Origin: Fidelibacterota bacterium
GTDB lineage: Bacteria > Marinisomatota > Marinisomatia > SCGC-AAA003-L08 > TMED6
Assembly: GCA_014239355.1 (NCBI GenBank)
Contig: JAAZYZ010000034.1
Coordinates: 1-14,354 of the forward strand
Direction: 5' to 3'
DNA length: 14,354 nucleotides
Shown here: piece after piece, positions 1 through 8,704 of the stretch
Layout of the letters: every line of letters begins with the position of its first letter
Position numbering within the stretch: position 1 is the stretch's first letter
Program-made: the position numbers and the translations under genes
Notes under the pieces: model-generated
Database searches by the model: none
Seen by the model: the letters and a program-made list of their open reading frames with translations, nothing else
What the model was told of the DNA's origin: nothing

Positions 1-12
1 TCTGAGCACTTG

Positions 13-84
13 TAGCCCGTAGGAGAATCGAACTCCTGTTACAGAGATGAAAACCCTGGGTCCTAACCACTAGACGAACGGGCC
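13..84 (-). tRNA. tRNA-Glu, anticodon UUC
   Basis: The cloverleaf folds by eye on the minus strand. The acceptor stem pairs GGCCCGT with ACGGGCT, with a G-U first pair. The D arm is GTCT/AGGA. The anticodon stem CAGGG/CTCTG carries the loop TTTTCAT, so the anticodon is TTC, reading GAA and GAG. The T arm AGGAG/CTCCT has loop TTCGATT. The discriminator base is A. The next bases read CAA rather than CCA, so the CCA end must be added by a nucleotidyltransferase. The mature length is 72 bases before CCA. It lies 48 bases after the end of pip on the same strand. Confidence 0.96.
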
Positions 85-92
85 ATTTAGAG

Positions 93-127
93 CGATTAAT
101 TTATAATCAAATATATATTATTAACAA
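93..127 (-). promoter_or_regulatory. Candidate sigma70-type promoter for tRNA-Glu
   Basis: Reading the minus strand, a TTGTTA -35 box (122-127) is separated by 16 bases from a TATAAA -10 box (100-105). Transcription would begin roughly 8 bases before the mature tRNA 5' end. The short segment after the -10 box contains CGCTC, a GC-rich island in very AT-rich sequence, as is usual for discriminators of stable-RNA promoters. It would let the tRNA be made independently of the genes upstream. AT-rich DNA produces such matches by chance, so this is only a candidate. Confidence 0.42.
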
Positions 128-132
128 ACGAT

Positions 133-1080
133 TTATAAAGTAGAAAATTTATTTGTATAATCAATTAATTTATCTCTAATTCCTACTTCTAACATAGAAT
201 GCCCAGAATCAGAAATTACATGAAAATCTGCTTCTGGCCATTTCTTATGCAACTCCCATGCTGTAATCATAGGGCATACAACATCATATCTTCCTTGAAC
301 AATCACACTGGGTATATGTCTAATTTTATCAATTTGATCTAGTAGCCAACCATCATATTCAAAAAATCCTTCATTTACAAAATAATGACATTCAATCCGT
401 GCAAACATATCAGCAACTTCTTCATTTTCAAAATGATGTAAAGATTTTTGATTTTGAATAAGCTTACTAGTGCTCGCCTCCCAAATAGACCAGGCTTTAG
501 CTGCTGAATACCGTGCTTTTTTATCATCCCCTGTTAAAATTTTATAGTAAGCAGACATTAGATCATTATGATTTTCTTCTGGAATTGGGGCTAAATATTT
601 TTCCCAAGCATCAGGATAAATAAAGCTTGCTCCTTTTTGATAAAACCATTGTAACTCTTTTTTCCTTAGCATAAAAATACCACGCAAGATTAATTCCGTA
701 CAACACTGCGGATAGGTCACTGCATAAGATAACGATAATGTTGAACCCCAACTTCCTCCAAATATAGTCCATTTATCAATATTTAAATGATTACGAATTT
801 TTTCAATATCTTCTACAAGATCCCAAGTAGTGTTTCCCTCTAATTCAGAAGCTGGAGTACTTTGACCGCAGCCACGCTGATCAAAAATAATAATTCTCCA
901 CTTTTGAGGATTAAAATATTGTCTATAGATAGGTTCTATACCACCGCCTGGACCTCCATGTAAAAACACAACTGGTTTGCCTTCTGGGTTTCCAGATTCC
1001 TCAATATTTAAAGTATGTATGTCTGATACTTCTAATTTAAAAGTGTTAAAGGGTTCAATAGGTTCAAAGTATTCATTCAT
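133..1080 (-). CDS. pip: Prolyl aminopeptidase (alpha/beta hydrolase, peptidase family S33)
   Basis: This cytoplasmic serine peptidase removes N-terminal proline from peptides. The 315-residue length matches the proteobacterial-type enzyme (about 317 in Serratia). Motifs in order: oxyanion loop HGGPGG (41-46), DQRGCGQS (67-74), nucleophile elbow GGSWGS with Ser110, Asp266 in GRYD, and His294 in DSGHS, spaced as in the Serratia catalytic triad. Glu201 (IWEAS) and Glu230 (RIECHYF) sit where the family binds the substrate's free amino group. The reading frame is open back to 1137, but the ATG at 1080 is chosen because AAGGAT precedes it by 6 bases and family members start near this point. The longer form would also overlap the upstream dehydrogenase by 47 bases. 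It is probably the last protein gene of the carAB transcript and may recycle proline from peptides. Confidence 0.93.
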   Translation of the reverse strand: MNEYFEPIEPFNTFKLEVSDIHTLNIEESGNPEGKPVVFLHGGPGGGIEPIYRQYFNPQKWRIIIFDQRGCGQSTPASELEGNTTWDLVEDIEKIRNHLNIDKWTIFGGSWGSTLSLSYAVTYPQCCTELILRGIFMLRKKELQWFYQKGASFIYPDAWEKYLAPIPEENHNDLMSAYYKILTGDDKKARYSAAKAWSIWEASTSKLIQNQKSLHHFENEEVADMFARIECHYFVNEGFFEYDGWLLDQIDKIRHIPSVIVQGRYDVVCPMITAWELHKKWPEADFHVISDSGHSMLEVGIRDKLIDYTNKFSTL

Positions 1081-1086
1081 GATTAT

Positions 1087-1092
1087 ATCCTT
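1087..1092 (-). promoter_or_regulatory. Shine-Dalgarno site that fixes the pip start
   Basis: AAGGAT on the minus strand lies 6 bases before the ATG at 1080 and overlaps the stop codon of the upstream dehydrogenase (1091-1093). It is one of the few clear ribosome binding sites in the window. It supports the shorter pip protein and suggests translation coupled to the gene before it. Confidence 0.65.
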
Positions 1093-2074
1093 AATATAGA
1101 CGTTTTTTGCAAATTCGATTTTTAAGAGTCTTCCCATTTAAAAAACAAAGCAAATTATCAACAAATTGCACAATCATATCTGATTGATATTCTGGGAAAT
1201 TTCCTGAAATATGTGGTGATAAAAATAAATTATCATAATTAAAATATGGATGGCCTTGTTGCAATGGTTCATCGGTAAAAACATCAAGTGCACCTCCCAA
1301 AATTGTACTTTGATCTAAAGCATCAATTAATGCATCATCATCAATTACTTCCCCTCGAGCAATATTAATAATATAAGCTGTATCTTTCATTAAGGAAAAT
1401 TGCTTAAATGAAATCATCTTTTTAGTCATTGGAGTTAAAGGACAAGTCACAGCAATAAAATCTGACTCTTTATATAATGTATCAATATCAGTTAAAGGTA
1501 ATAGAGAATCTACAAACCGATTACTTGTAACTTTTTTCTGTAATCGTCTTGTGGCTATTACTTGCATCCCAAATTGTTTAGCTAGCTTTGCTGTTGCTTT
1601 TCCAATTTCTCCATATCCAATAATTCCTAATTTTTTATTCTTTAACTGAATCATTGTTTTTGCAATATCCCACTGTTTCCATTCTTGTGTTCTTTTAAAC
1701 TGATCACATTGATAAAAACGTTTACAATGATAAAGAATACATGCAATAATAAATTCTGAAACAGGGCCAGAATGTATACCACTACAATTTGTCAGAATTG
1801 TCTTACTATTAATAATCTCAGGAAATAAATTTTTCTCAACACCAGCTACTCCAAAATGAATCCACTTTAGATTTTTAGATGCAATTTTAAATATATCTGG
1901 AGAAATGTCATAAGTCAATAATATATTTAAATCATTAATATGATTTTTTAAAGTTATAGGGTCGCTTACATTAATAAAATTACATGATTTATAACTTTCA
2001 GTTTGACTTTTAATAAAATTTAAAAAATAATCAAATTTTTTATAATTTTTGGTAATATTAAGTCCTATGTTCAT
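1091..2074 (-). CDS. D-isomer-specific 2-hydroxyacid dehydrogenase family protein
   Basis: This 327-residue protein is a likely cytoplasmic NAD(P)H-dependent reductase interconverting a 2-oxoacid and a D-2-hydroxyacid. The N-terminal catalytic domain (about 1-95) is followed by a Rossmann domain with the signature GIIGYGEIGKA (150-160), and the C-terminus returns to the catalytic domain. The family's active-site trio is present: Arg240 in NIARGEVID, Glu269 in TDEPL and His288 in SPHISG. After the second Rossmann strand, the TRR at 175-177 places basic residues where NADP(H)-preferring members have them, so NADPH use is plausible. The substrate cannot be read from sequence; glyoxylate/hydroxypyruvate or branched 2-oxoacids are possibilities. 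It begins 6 bases after the carB stop with no Shine-Dalgarno close by, which suggests translational coupling, and it ends 10 bases before pip. Confidence 0.9.
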   Translation of the reverse strand: MNIGLNITKNYKKFDYFLNFIKSQTESYKSCNFINVSDPITLKNHINDLNILLTYDISPDIFKIASKNLKWIHFGVAGVEKNLFPEIINSKTILTNCSGIHSGPVSEFIIACILYHCKRFYQCDQFKRTQEWKQWDIAKTMIQLKNKKLGIIGYGEIGKATAKLAKQFGMQVIATRRLQKKVTSNRFVDSLLPLTDIDTLYKESDFIAVTCPLTPMTKKMISFKQFSLMKDTAYIINIARGEVIDDDALIDALDQSTILGGALDVFTDEPLQQGHPYFNYDNLFLSPHISGNFPEYQSDMIVQFVDNLLCFLNGKTLKNRICKKRLY

Positions 2075-2080
2075 AAAAAT

Positions 2081-5000
2081 TTAATTAAAAATTTCCTGTA
2101 AACTTCGATAATTCATTTTGTTATTTTTAATCCTACGAATTGCACGTAATGCTGCTTGAGCACCTGATATGGTAGTGGTATTAGGAATTTTATATCGAAT
2201 AGCACTTTTGCCTATTTCATATTCATCATATCTTGATTTCTGTCCTAATGGTGTGTTAATAATAAATTGTACATCTTTATTTTTAATATAATCCACAACA
2301 TTAGGTCGTGATTCTCCCACTTTTGAAATCATATCACAAGAAATTCCATTTTGATTTAATAGATTATAAGTCCCTTCAGTCGCAATAATTGAATAGCCTA
2401 ATTCATAAAAATCTCTAGCAATAGGAATAACTTTCATTTTATCAATATCATTAACTGAAATAAAAATAGTACCTTTTAATGGAATAGAATTTCCAGCACC
2501 AAATTCTGCTTTTGCATATGCTGAACCTAAATGAGTATCTAGTCCAATTACTTCACCTGTAGATTTCATTTCTGGAGATAAAAAAATACTTTGATTAGGA
2601 AATTTGTTAAATGGAAATACTGGTTTTTTAACAGCAATTAAATTGTGATCAGATTTTTTAGTTAAATCATAATCTTTTAATTTATGATTAACTCCAAGTT
2701 GTGCAGCAATTTTTGCTAATGGAATGTCAGTCACTTTACTAACAAAAGGGACTGTTCTACTAGCTCTAGGATTAACTTCTAATACTGAAACTTGACTATC
2801 TTTAATAGCAAATTGTATATTAATTAACCCTACAGTATTCAGTTTAAGAGCTAAATCTTTTGTATATTTTTCAATTATATCTCTATGATTAATAGATAAC
2901 TCATAAGCAGGTAATACACAAGCAGAATCACCTGAATGGATCCCTGCTTCTTCTATATGTTGCATAATTCCTGCTATATATACCTCTTCTCCATCACATA
3001 ATGCATCTACATCAAATTCAAATGCATCTTCTAAAAAATCATCAATTAAAATTGGATGTTCTCCAGATACTAAGGCAGCTTTTGCTACATAAGTTTTTAA
3101 ATCATCATTATCATATACTATTTCCATGCCTCGACCACCTAATACATAAGAAGGCCTTACTAATACTGGATATTTAATATTGTTTGCTATCTTTAAAGCT
3201 TCTTCAATTGAATAGGCCGTCCCCCAATTAGGAGCATGTATATTTAATTGTTTTAATATCTCCCCAAATTTTTTGCGATCTTCTGCTAAATCAATAGAGC
3301 TTGAATCTGTTCCTATAACATTCACATTGTTTTGCTTTAATTGATTTGCAATATTAAGTGGTGTCTGCCCTCCAAATTGAATTAATACACCATCAGGTTG
3401 TTCAAATTTAATAACATTCATAACATGCTCAAATGTTAATGGCTCAAAATATAATCTATCTGATATATCAAAATCAGTAGAAACAGTTTCAGGATTACAG
3501 TTATACATAATTGTTTTATAACCAGCTTCTTTTAAGCCTAAAATTGCTTGAACACAACAATAATCAAATTCAACTCCTTGCCCAATTCGCGTTGGGCCAC
3601 TACCTAATATCATAATTTTTTTACCCTCAAGAGGTTTAATTTCATGTTCTGTTTCATATACAGAATAGCAATAAGGAGTATGTGCAGAAAATTCAGCAGC
3701 ACAGGTATCTACAGATTTAAATGTTGGATGAATTTTGTATTTATTTCGCATATCAATCACTTTTTTAATCTCAATAGAAAATTTTTGAGCAATTTGAATA
3801 TCAGAAAACCCTTCTTGTTTTAAGAAAAATAATAATTCATTATCAAGAGATGTATCAGATTGAGATATAAATGAAATCTGTTGGATCTGATTTAAAAACC
3901 AACAATCAATATTAGTTTTTTCATATAATTCTTCAACACTATGCCCTTCATCAAATGCTTGTTTTACCTTAAGTAATCTAAATGCTGTTCCCACTCCAAT
4001 TTTTGTTAAATCTAAATCTCTATATTCAGTCACTTTAGGCTCTAATCCTGAAAGCCCTACTTCCAAAGATTGGAAAGCTTTTTGCAAACTATCCCGAAAT
4101 GTTCTGCCAATAGCCATAACTTCACCAACTGATTGCATTTGTACCCCTAATATCCCTTCTGATGAAGGAAATTTTTCAAAATCAAATCGTGGGATTTTTG
4201 TTACTACATAATCTATTGTAGGTTCAAATGCCGCAACTGTTTGGCCTGTAATTTCATTAGGCAGTTCATCTAAGTAAAAACCCACAGCTAGTTTAGCTGC
4301 AATTTTTGCAATTGGAAATCCAGTCGCTTTCGATGCTAATGCAGATGAGCGACTTACACGAGGGTTCATTTCAATAATAATCATCCGGCCATTTTTAGGG
4401 TTGGTAGCAAATTGAACATTTGATCCCCCAGTATCTACGCCAATAGTTCTTAAACATAAAATTGACCAATCTCTCATTTTTTGATATTCTAAATTGGTTA
4501 AAGTTTGAGCAGGAGCGACCGTAATGCTATCACCTGTATGTATTCCCATAGGGTCTACATTTTCAATTGCACATACAATAATCGCATTATCATTTGAATC
4601 TCTAACGACTTCCATTTCAAATTCTTTCCATCCAATTAAAGATTCTTCAATTAAAACTTCAGATATTGGACTTGCATCTAATCCTACTGAGATTAACTTA
4701 TTAAATTCTTCTATATTATATGCTACTGAACCACCTGTCCCCCCCAATGTAAATGAAGGTCGTATTATTACAGGAAAATTCATATCACCAATAATTTTTT
4801 CTGCTTGTTCTAATGTTTGTGCAAATCCCCCCTGTGCGGTATCTATACCTACTTTATCCATAGCATGTTTAAAGGATTCTCTATTCTCTGCTGTTTCAAT
4901 GGATTGAATATTAGCTCCAATTAATTCAATATCATATTTTTTAAAAATTCCAGCTTTATCCATTTCAATGGTTATATCAAGTGCAGTTTGTCCACCAACT

Positions 5001-5266
5001 GTAGGGAGTACTGCATCTGGTTTTTCTTTAATAATAATTTGTTCAATTGCATCTGATGTGATGGGCTCTAAATAGGTCGCATCTGCTAAATTTTTATCTG
5101 TCATAATAGTAGCAGGATTAGAATTAATTAAAATAACCCTATATCCTTCTTCGCGTAATGCACTGCATGCTTGAGTACCAGAATAATCAAATTCACAGCT
5201 TTGACCAATTATGATAGGTCCCGAACCGATAATTAATATTGACTTTATATCATTTCTTTTTGGCAT
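2081..5266 (-). CDS. carB: Carbamoyl-phosphate synthetase, large subunit
   Basis: This subunit makes carbamoyl phosphate from bicarbonate, two ATP and ammonia channelled from CarA, feeding pyrimidine and arginine synthesis. At 1061 residues it is full length (E. coli 1073). The two homologous halves are both intact: SGPIIIGQ (15-22), GGTGGS (175-180) and IEMNPR (298-303) in the first; SGPTRIGQG (556-564), GGRGME (710-715) and LEVNPR (829-834) in the second. A middle helical domain links them. The C-terminal MGS-like allosteric domain (about 935-1061) keeps ATEGT (962-966), Lys982 and the IINT turn (1002-1005), at positions matching the UMP-binding region of the E. coli enzyme, so UMP feedback inhibition is likely kept. 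It starts one base after the carA stop and is followed at 6 bases by the dehydrogenase. Confidence 0.98.
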   Translation of the reverse strand: MPKRNDIKSILIIGSGPIIIGQSCEFDYSGTQACSALREEGYRVILINSNPATIMTDKNLADATYLEPITSDAIEQIIIKEKPDAVLPTVGGQTALDITIEMDKAGIFKKYDIELIGANIQSIETAENRESFKHAMDKVGIDTAQGGFAQTLEQAEKIIGDMNFPVIIRPSFTLGGTGGSVAYNIEEFNKLISVGLDASPISEVLIEESLIGWKEFEMEVVRDSNDNAIIVCAIENVDPMGIHTGDSITVAPAQTLTNLEYQKMRDWSILCLRTIGVDTGGSNVQFATNPKNGRMIIIEMNPRVSRSSALASKATGFPIAKIAAKLAVGFYLDELPNEITGQTVAAFEPTIDYVVTKIPRFDFEKFPSSEGILGVQMQSVGEVMAIGRTFRDSLQKAFQSLEVGLSGLEPKVTEYRDLDLTKIGVGTAFRLLKVKQAFDEGHSVEELYEKTNIDCWFLNQIQQISFISQSDTSLDNELLFFLKQEGFSDIQIAQKFSIEIKKVIDMRNKYKIHPTFKSVDTCAAEFSAHTPYCYSVYETEHEIKPLEGKKIMILGSGPTRIGQGVEFDYCCVQAILGLKEAGYKTIMYNCNPETVSTDFDISDRLYFEPLTFEHVMNVIKFEQPDGVLIQFGGQTPLNIANQLKQNNVNVIGTDSSSIDLAEDRKKFGEILKQLNIHAPNWGTAYSIEEALKIANNIKYPVLVRPSYVLGGRGMEIVYDNDDLKTYVAKAALVSGEHPILIDDFLEDAFEFDVDALCDGEEVYIAGIMQHIEEAGIHSGDSACVLPAYELSINHRDIIEKYTKDLALKLNTVGLINIQFAIKDSQVSVLEVNPRASRTVPFVSKVTDIPLAKIAAQLGVNHKLKDYDLTKKSDHNLIAVKKPVFPFNKFPNQSIFLSPEMKSTGEVIGLDTHLGSAYAKAEFGAGNSIPLKGTIFISVNDIDKMKVIPIARDFYELGYSIIATEGTYNLLNQNGISCDMISKVGESRPNVVDYIKNKDVQFIINTPLGQKSRYDEYEIGKSAIRYKIPNTTTISGAQAALRAIRRIKNNKMNYRSLQEIFN

Positions 5267-5267
5267 A

Positions 5268-6389
5268 TTATTTTTGTTCCATTAAATCAATAAATAAATC
5301 AAATAAATATTGTGAGTCATGGGGACCAGGTGAAGATTCTGGATGGTATTGTACAGAAAATGCTTTGAAATCTTGGCACTCAATCCCAGCAATTGTATTA
5401 TCATTTAAATTAATATGTGTAATTCTAATATTAGAAGGTAAATTGTTATCTAAAACTGCAAACCCATGATTTTGGCTTGTAATTTCAATTTTATTATTCT
5501 TTAAATTTTTAACTGGATGATTCAAACCTCTATGGCCATACTTTAATTTAAATGTTTCTGCCCCTAATGCTAATGCAAGCAATTGGTGGCCTAAGCAAAT
5601 TCCAAAAATTGGATATTGCCCTAACAAATTTTTAATACATTGAATTGCATCAATAACTGCTGATGGATCTCCTGGCCCATTTGATAAAAATATACCATCA
5701 GGATTAAAGTCCATAATCTCTTGACTTGATACATTAGCAGGGAAAACGGTAATATTACAACCACGCTTACTTAATAATCTTAAAATATTAGTTTTAATAC
5801 CAAAATCTATTGCAGCTATTTTAAATTTATTATCACTAGTTTCAGAAAAAATATATCGATTTTTACAAGTTACCTTAGTAGTTAAATTTAATCCTTCCAT
5901 AGAAGGTGTTGCATTAAGCTCTGATGTTAAATATTTAGTATCTAATTGTTTAGAGCTAATTACAGCATTCATTACTCCATATTCACGTACAACACGCGTA
6001 ACGGCTCTAGTATCTAAGCCATAAATGCCAATAATATTATGATCTTTTAAATACTGATCTAATGATTGTTCAGATCGATAATTAGATGGAATAGTAGTCA
6101 AATCTTTAATAATTAATCCAGATACCTGAATATTATTACTCTCAACATCATCAGAATTAACGCCATAATTACCAATATGAGGATATGTCATTAAAACAAT
6201 CTGACCGCAATAAGAGGCGTCTGTTAAAATTTCTTGATATCCTACCATCCCAGTATTAAAACATAACTCTCCAGATGTGGTCCCAATAGCACCTAAAGCA
6301 TATCCTTTAAATAGTAATTTATTTTCTAAAAGTAACGTGGCAGGCTTTTTAGATAAAAAAAAAGCCCCGTTTTTTTCGGAGCTATTCAT
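5268..6389 (-). CDS. carA: Carbamoyl-phosphate synthetase, small (glutamine amidotransferase) subunit
   Basis: This subunit hydrolyses glutamine and passes ammonia to CarB. The N-terminal CarA-specific domain includes [13 protein letters not shown] (36-48) and GYQEILTD (50-57). The C-terminal class I amidotransferase domain (about 190-373) has GICLGHQ with nucleophile Cys265, and the HPES motif with His349 and Glu351. The 373-residue length is normal. The start is odd: codons 3-12 are written by an intrinsic-terminator hairpin plus T9 run, giving a non-conserved N-terminal tail of about 14 residues before KKPATLLLE, where family homology begins. No ATG, GTG or TTG follows in frame before conserved sequence, and a TAG lies in frame 9 bases upstream, so the ATG at 6389 is the only conventional start. 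No Shine-Dalgarno is visible. The frame depends on the T run being exactly nine. Confidence 0.96.
   Translation of the reverse strand: MNSSEKNGAFFLSKKPATLLLENKLLFKGYALGAIGTTSGELCFNTGMVGYQEILTDASYCGQIVLMTYPHIGNYGVNSDDVESNNIQVSGLIIKDLTTIPSNYRSEQSLDQYLKDHNIIGIYGLDTRAVTRVVREYGVMNAVISSKQLDTKYLTSELNATPSMEGLNLTTKVTCKNRYIFSETSDNKFKIAAIDFGIKTNILRLLSKRGCNITVFPANVSSQEIMDFNPDGIFLSNGPGDPSAVIDAIQCIKNLLGQYPIFGICLGHQLLALALGAETFKLKYGHRGLNHPVKNLKNNKIEITSQNHGFAVLDNNLPSNIRITHINLNDNTIAGIECQDFKAFSVQYHPESSPGPHDSQYLFDLFIDLMEQK
6355..6383 (-). terminator. Intrinsic terminator inside the first codons of carA (candidate attenuator)
   Basis: On the minus strand AGCTCCG (6383-6377) and CGGGGCT (6369-6363) form a 7-bp stem with one G-U pair. 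The stem is closed by an A7 loop and followed without a gap by a run of nine Ts (6363-6355, the first belonging to the stem). This is a textbook rho-independent terminator for minus-strand transcription. The opposite strand has no T tract on its downstream side. It sits 68 bases past the sbcB stop and starts at the seventh base of carA. It could end sbcB transcripts, but any transcript that expresses carA from its only start must pass through it, so partial termination (attenuation) is the natural reading. Confidence 0.8.
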
Positions 6390-6441
6390 ATAAAACTATA
6401 TTTTTTGGTGCAAAGTTCATGCAACTAAATTAATACAGCTC
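6379..6441 (-). promoter_or_regulatory. Candidate antiterminator pairing ahead of carA
   Basis: In the minus-strand transcript GAGCUGU (6441-6435) can pair with AUAGCUC (6385-6379) over 7 base pairs, one of them G-U. The second arm shares five bases with the 5' arm of the terminator stem, so the two structures exclude each other. The loop between the arms would hold the leader ORF. The AGCT core is self-complementary, which raises the odds of a chance match. Confidence 0.3.
6382..6420 (-). other. Possible 12-codon leader ORF overlapping the carA start
   Basis: ATG at 6420 opens a short frame, [12 protein letters not shown], ending in TAG at 6384-6382. The stop overlaps the carA start region in another frame and touches the first bases of the terminator stem. 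A ribosome finishing this ORF would cover the hairpin and hinder its folding. There is no Shine-Dalgarno, and the peptide has no run of one amino acid that would mark classical amino-acid attenuation. Short ORFs of this size are common by chance, so only its position argues for function. Confidence 0.3.
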
Positions 6442-6450
6442 AAAGTTTTA

Positions 6451-7941
6451 TCAAAAACCTAAATCCTGTTGTGTTTGAATTCTAATTTCAATCATAGATT
6501 CTAATTGATGTAAAATTTTTTGGTCCTCAATAGATAAATTGTTATTTCTAGAAAGATCCCTAGTCTCTTTTAATAACAAATTGGGGTCAGCGCGTAAATT
6601 GTCTAAAAAATCTGCAGTATTGGGTTCTTTGTGAAAGATTAAGTTTAAATACTCAGTATACTTATCCTTTAAATTAATAGGTAAAACATCAAAATAATTT
6701 CTACCTAAAATTCTAAGGATAATTTTTTCAATACGTTTTTCAAATATTGACTCTTTTATAGAATCTATTTTATCAGATATATTTGCATCACGAAATTTAT
6801 TCTTAAATAAATTTTCCTCATTAGTAAAAAACCCTTCCTGATATAATCCTGCATCTAAATCAATAATATTTTCATTATTATAATCTTTATTTTGATGCTC
6901 TAAAATAAGATTTTTGATAGCATTTGGATGATGTTTAATCCATGATAGGTTAGATTTAGCTAAACCAGTGATATGTTCATTAAATATACGAAGATATTTA
7001 TCTGAGAAAGGGAGTATAAAATCTGGCTCTCCAAAAGTTTTAGATAATACCCCTTTCTGAATTTTATCTGAAAAATTATCTTCATTAAAATCTTCAAAAT
7101 CATAATTATCTAATCGTAATAAACGTTTTTTCTTCTCTCTTATTTTTCCATTTTCATAAGCTGTACACAATTCTATAATAGGGGCTGCATAATTAGATTT
7201 TAATCCATTTTTATTACTAATAAATACACCAATTTTATAATTACTATCATCTATACATGTTAAAGTATTTAATTTATTAAAATAATTCATATCATCTTTT
7301 GATATAAAAGAAGAAATAAGATAATCCCACATTTTATTATCAATTGATTTTAATTTTTTGGCTAGTTCTATAGTTACATAAACATCTACTTCTGCATCAT
7401 GTGACATACCATCATATAAATGATTAATATTATTAATATCCTCTAATTTTAGACTTAATCGATTATTAGGTGTAGGCCAAATAATAGATTCATTTTTTTT
7501 ATATAAATAATATATAAAAATCATTTTATATAAATCAGCTCGAAATTTATTGTCATCAAAATTTTTGCCAAATTGATGAGTATATGGATCAAATAAATTT
7601 CGATAAAAACCAAATCTTAAAAACTTGTCATCAAAATTTAAACTGTTGTATCCAATATTAATGGTTTTACTTTGATTCATAATTTGATGAATTTTCTTAA
7701 AGGCCTCATATTCAACTATCCCCTCATTTAAATTATCAATAGTTAATCTATTTACTAATAAAGCTTTGGGGTGCGGGATAATATCATTACGTAATTTAAT
7801 ACTAATATTATATTCATTAATAATCTCAAGATTTGAATCCGTTTCTTTGGCAGCAAAACGTACCACTTGATCAAAACAAGGGTTCTGACCTGTAGTTTCT
7901 AAATCATAAAAAATATATTTATAATTGTTAAAAAAAGACAC
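6451..7941 (-). CDS. sbcB: Exodeoxyribonuclease I
   Basis: This DnaQ-fold nuclease digests single-stranded DNA from 3' to 5' in recombination and mismatch repair. The exonuclease domain (about 5-200) carries all DEDDh residues: Asp13 and Glu15 in FYDLETTG, Asp104 in NFDD, His181 and Asp186 in SHDAEVDVY. Several blocks match E. coli ExoI, including GYNSLNFDD, FYRNLFDPY and, in the C-terminal helical domain, LYQEGFF and the KRIEKIILR region. At 496 residues it is slightly longer than the E. coli protein (475), mostly through lysine- and asparagine-rich insertions. The start codon is GTG, directly after the yaaA stop (TAAGTG), with no Shine-Dalgarno, so translation probably depends on ribosomes leaving yaaA. 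ExoI is typical of Gammaproteobacteria, so its presence here may reflect old transfer or a wider spread of the family. Confidence 0.94.
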   Translation of the reverse strand: MSFFNNYKYIFYDLETTGQNPCFDQVVRFAAKETDSNLEIINEYNISIKLRNDIIPHPKALLVNRLTIDNLNEGIVEYEAFKKIHQIMNQSKTINIGYNSLNFDDKFLRFGFYRNLFDPYTHQFGKNFDDNKFRADLYKMIFIYYLYKKNESIIWPTPNNRLSLKLEDINNINHLYDGMSHDAEVDVYVTIELAKKLKSIDNKMWDYLISSFISKDDMNYFNKLNTLTCIDDSNYKIGVFISNKNGLKSNYAAPIIELCTAYENGKIREKKKRLLRLDNYDFEDFNEDNFSDKIQKGVLSKTFGEPDFILPFSDKYLRIFNEHITGLAKSNLSWIKHHPNAIKNLILEHQNKDYNNENIIDLDAGLYQEGFFTNEENLFKNKFRDANISDKIDSIKESIFEKRIEKIILRILGRNYFDVLPINLKDKYTEYLNLIFHKEPNTADFLDNLRADPNLLLKETRDLSRNNNLSIEDQKILHQLESMIEIRIQTQQDLGF

Positions 7942-8634
7942 TTAGGTGTTTTTGACGAAATGTTTTCCATCCCATTTAAACCCATCATATTCAAATTTAG
8001 AAAACTTTTTAATAGAGGTTACTTGATTTGTAGCTAAAAAGCGAATAAATTCTCCTTTTACAGATTTACCAAAATGACCTGCAGCAGTTGTTTTCCCCTT
8101 ATTTTTAACTAAAAAATCAACTTGAATTGTATTTTTATTCGGAGTATATGCCTTCCTGTGTACTTGAGGCAATAAATCAAAAATTAATTCTTCCTGGCTA
8201 AGGTGTTCAGTAATTATAGGCCCCCATAACCTTTTTAGAGATAATACATTCATTTTTAATTTATAATCTGGGATGGGGGTATCAGGAGTTAATAAACCAA
8301 ATAATCCACTAAAAATTAGAATATGATTATTCATATATTGTTGTGATTTTTTTGATAAAGAAGCCCAATCAATATGATTATATACCACTCCTGTATAACG
8401 CTGAATAGCAGGAACACACTTACTATTAAAGGCATCTTGATTTTGACGATGAAACATTATAGCTTTTTCTTGAGATGTGCCATAAACAGATGTTAAATCT
8501 TCATATTCAATTAATCCTAAATAATCTACAATTTGCTGTGTATATTCGGCAAATTGAAAATTAGTATCTTTAAACATGACTTCAGAAGGTTGTACCTTTG
8601 CTTTGCCTTCGCTAGGCGGTATAAGTATTTTCAT
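7942..8634 (-). CDS. yaaA: YaaA-family (DUF328) peroxide stress protein
   Basis: The family lowers free intracellular iron and so limits Fenton damage to DNA during hydrogen peroxide stress; the E. coli member also binds DNA. The 230-residue protein has the family marks in order: N-terminal IPPSEGK (5-11), RYTGVVY (79-85), SGLFGLL (109-115), IPDYKLKM (121-128) and, near the C-terminus, GHFGKSVKGE (186-195), whose lysines are conserved in the family. It has no signal peptide or membrane segment, so it should be cytoplasmic. The start at 8634 has AGGA about 10 bases upstream. It abuts sbcB with no spacer, which pairs a protein that prevents oxidative DNA damage with one that processes damaged DNA ends. 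The TPR gene ends 70 bases upstream on the same strand. Confidence 0.92.
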   Translation of the reverse strand: MKILIPPSEGKAKVQPSEVMFKDTNFQFAEYTQQIVDYLGLIEYEDLTSVYGTSQEKAIMFHRQNQDAFNSKCVPAIQRYTGVVYNHIDWASLSKKSQQYMNNHILIFSGLFGLLTPDTPIPDYKLKMNVLSLKRLWGPIITEHLSQEELIFDLLPQVHRKAYTPNKNTIQVDFLVKNKGKTTAAGHFGKSVKGEFIRFLATNQVTSIKKFSKFEYDGFKWDGKHFVKNT

Positions 8635-8672
8635 TACTTCTATCCTAAATAATTTCTTACTGTAATTTAACT

Positions 8673-8690
8673 GAAAAAAAATATTTTTTC
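8673..8690 (-). terminator. Weak AT-only hairpin after the TPR gene
   Basis: On the minus strand GAAAAAA pairs with TTTTTTC around a four-base loop, shortly after the TPR stop codon. The stem has only one G-C pair, so it may slow polymerase at best and should not be taken as a firm terminator. If it does not act, the TPR gene, yaaA and sbcB could share a transcript. Confidence 0.2.
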
Positions 8691-8704
8691 ATTAAATTTT
8701 AATA

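Noticed and set aside
1081..1137. 19-residue N-terminal extension of pip
   Set aside because: The internal ATG at 1080 has a good Shine-Dalgarno, fits family length and avoids overlap with the dehydrogenase gene.
4524..4907. 127-codon open frame on the plus strand
   Set aside because: It lies wholly antisense to the conserved carB coding sequence and encodes no recognisable protein.
5239..5469. 76-codon open frame on the plus strand
   Set aside because: It is antisense to the carB start and carA end, with no family features.
8691..8703. Palindrome ATTAAA-T-TTTAAT after the TPR gene
   Set aside because: Entirely A/T and expected by chance at this base composition.
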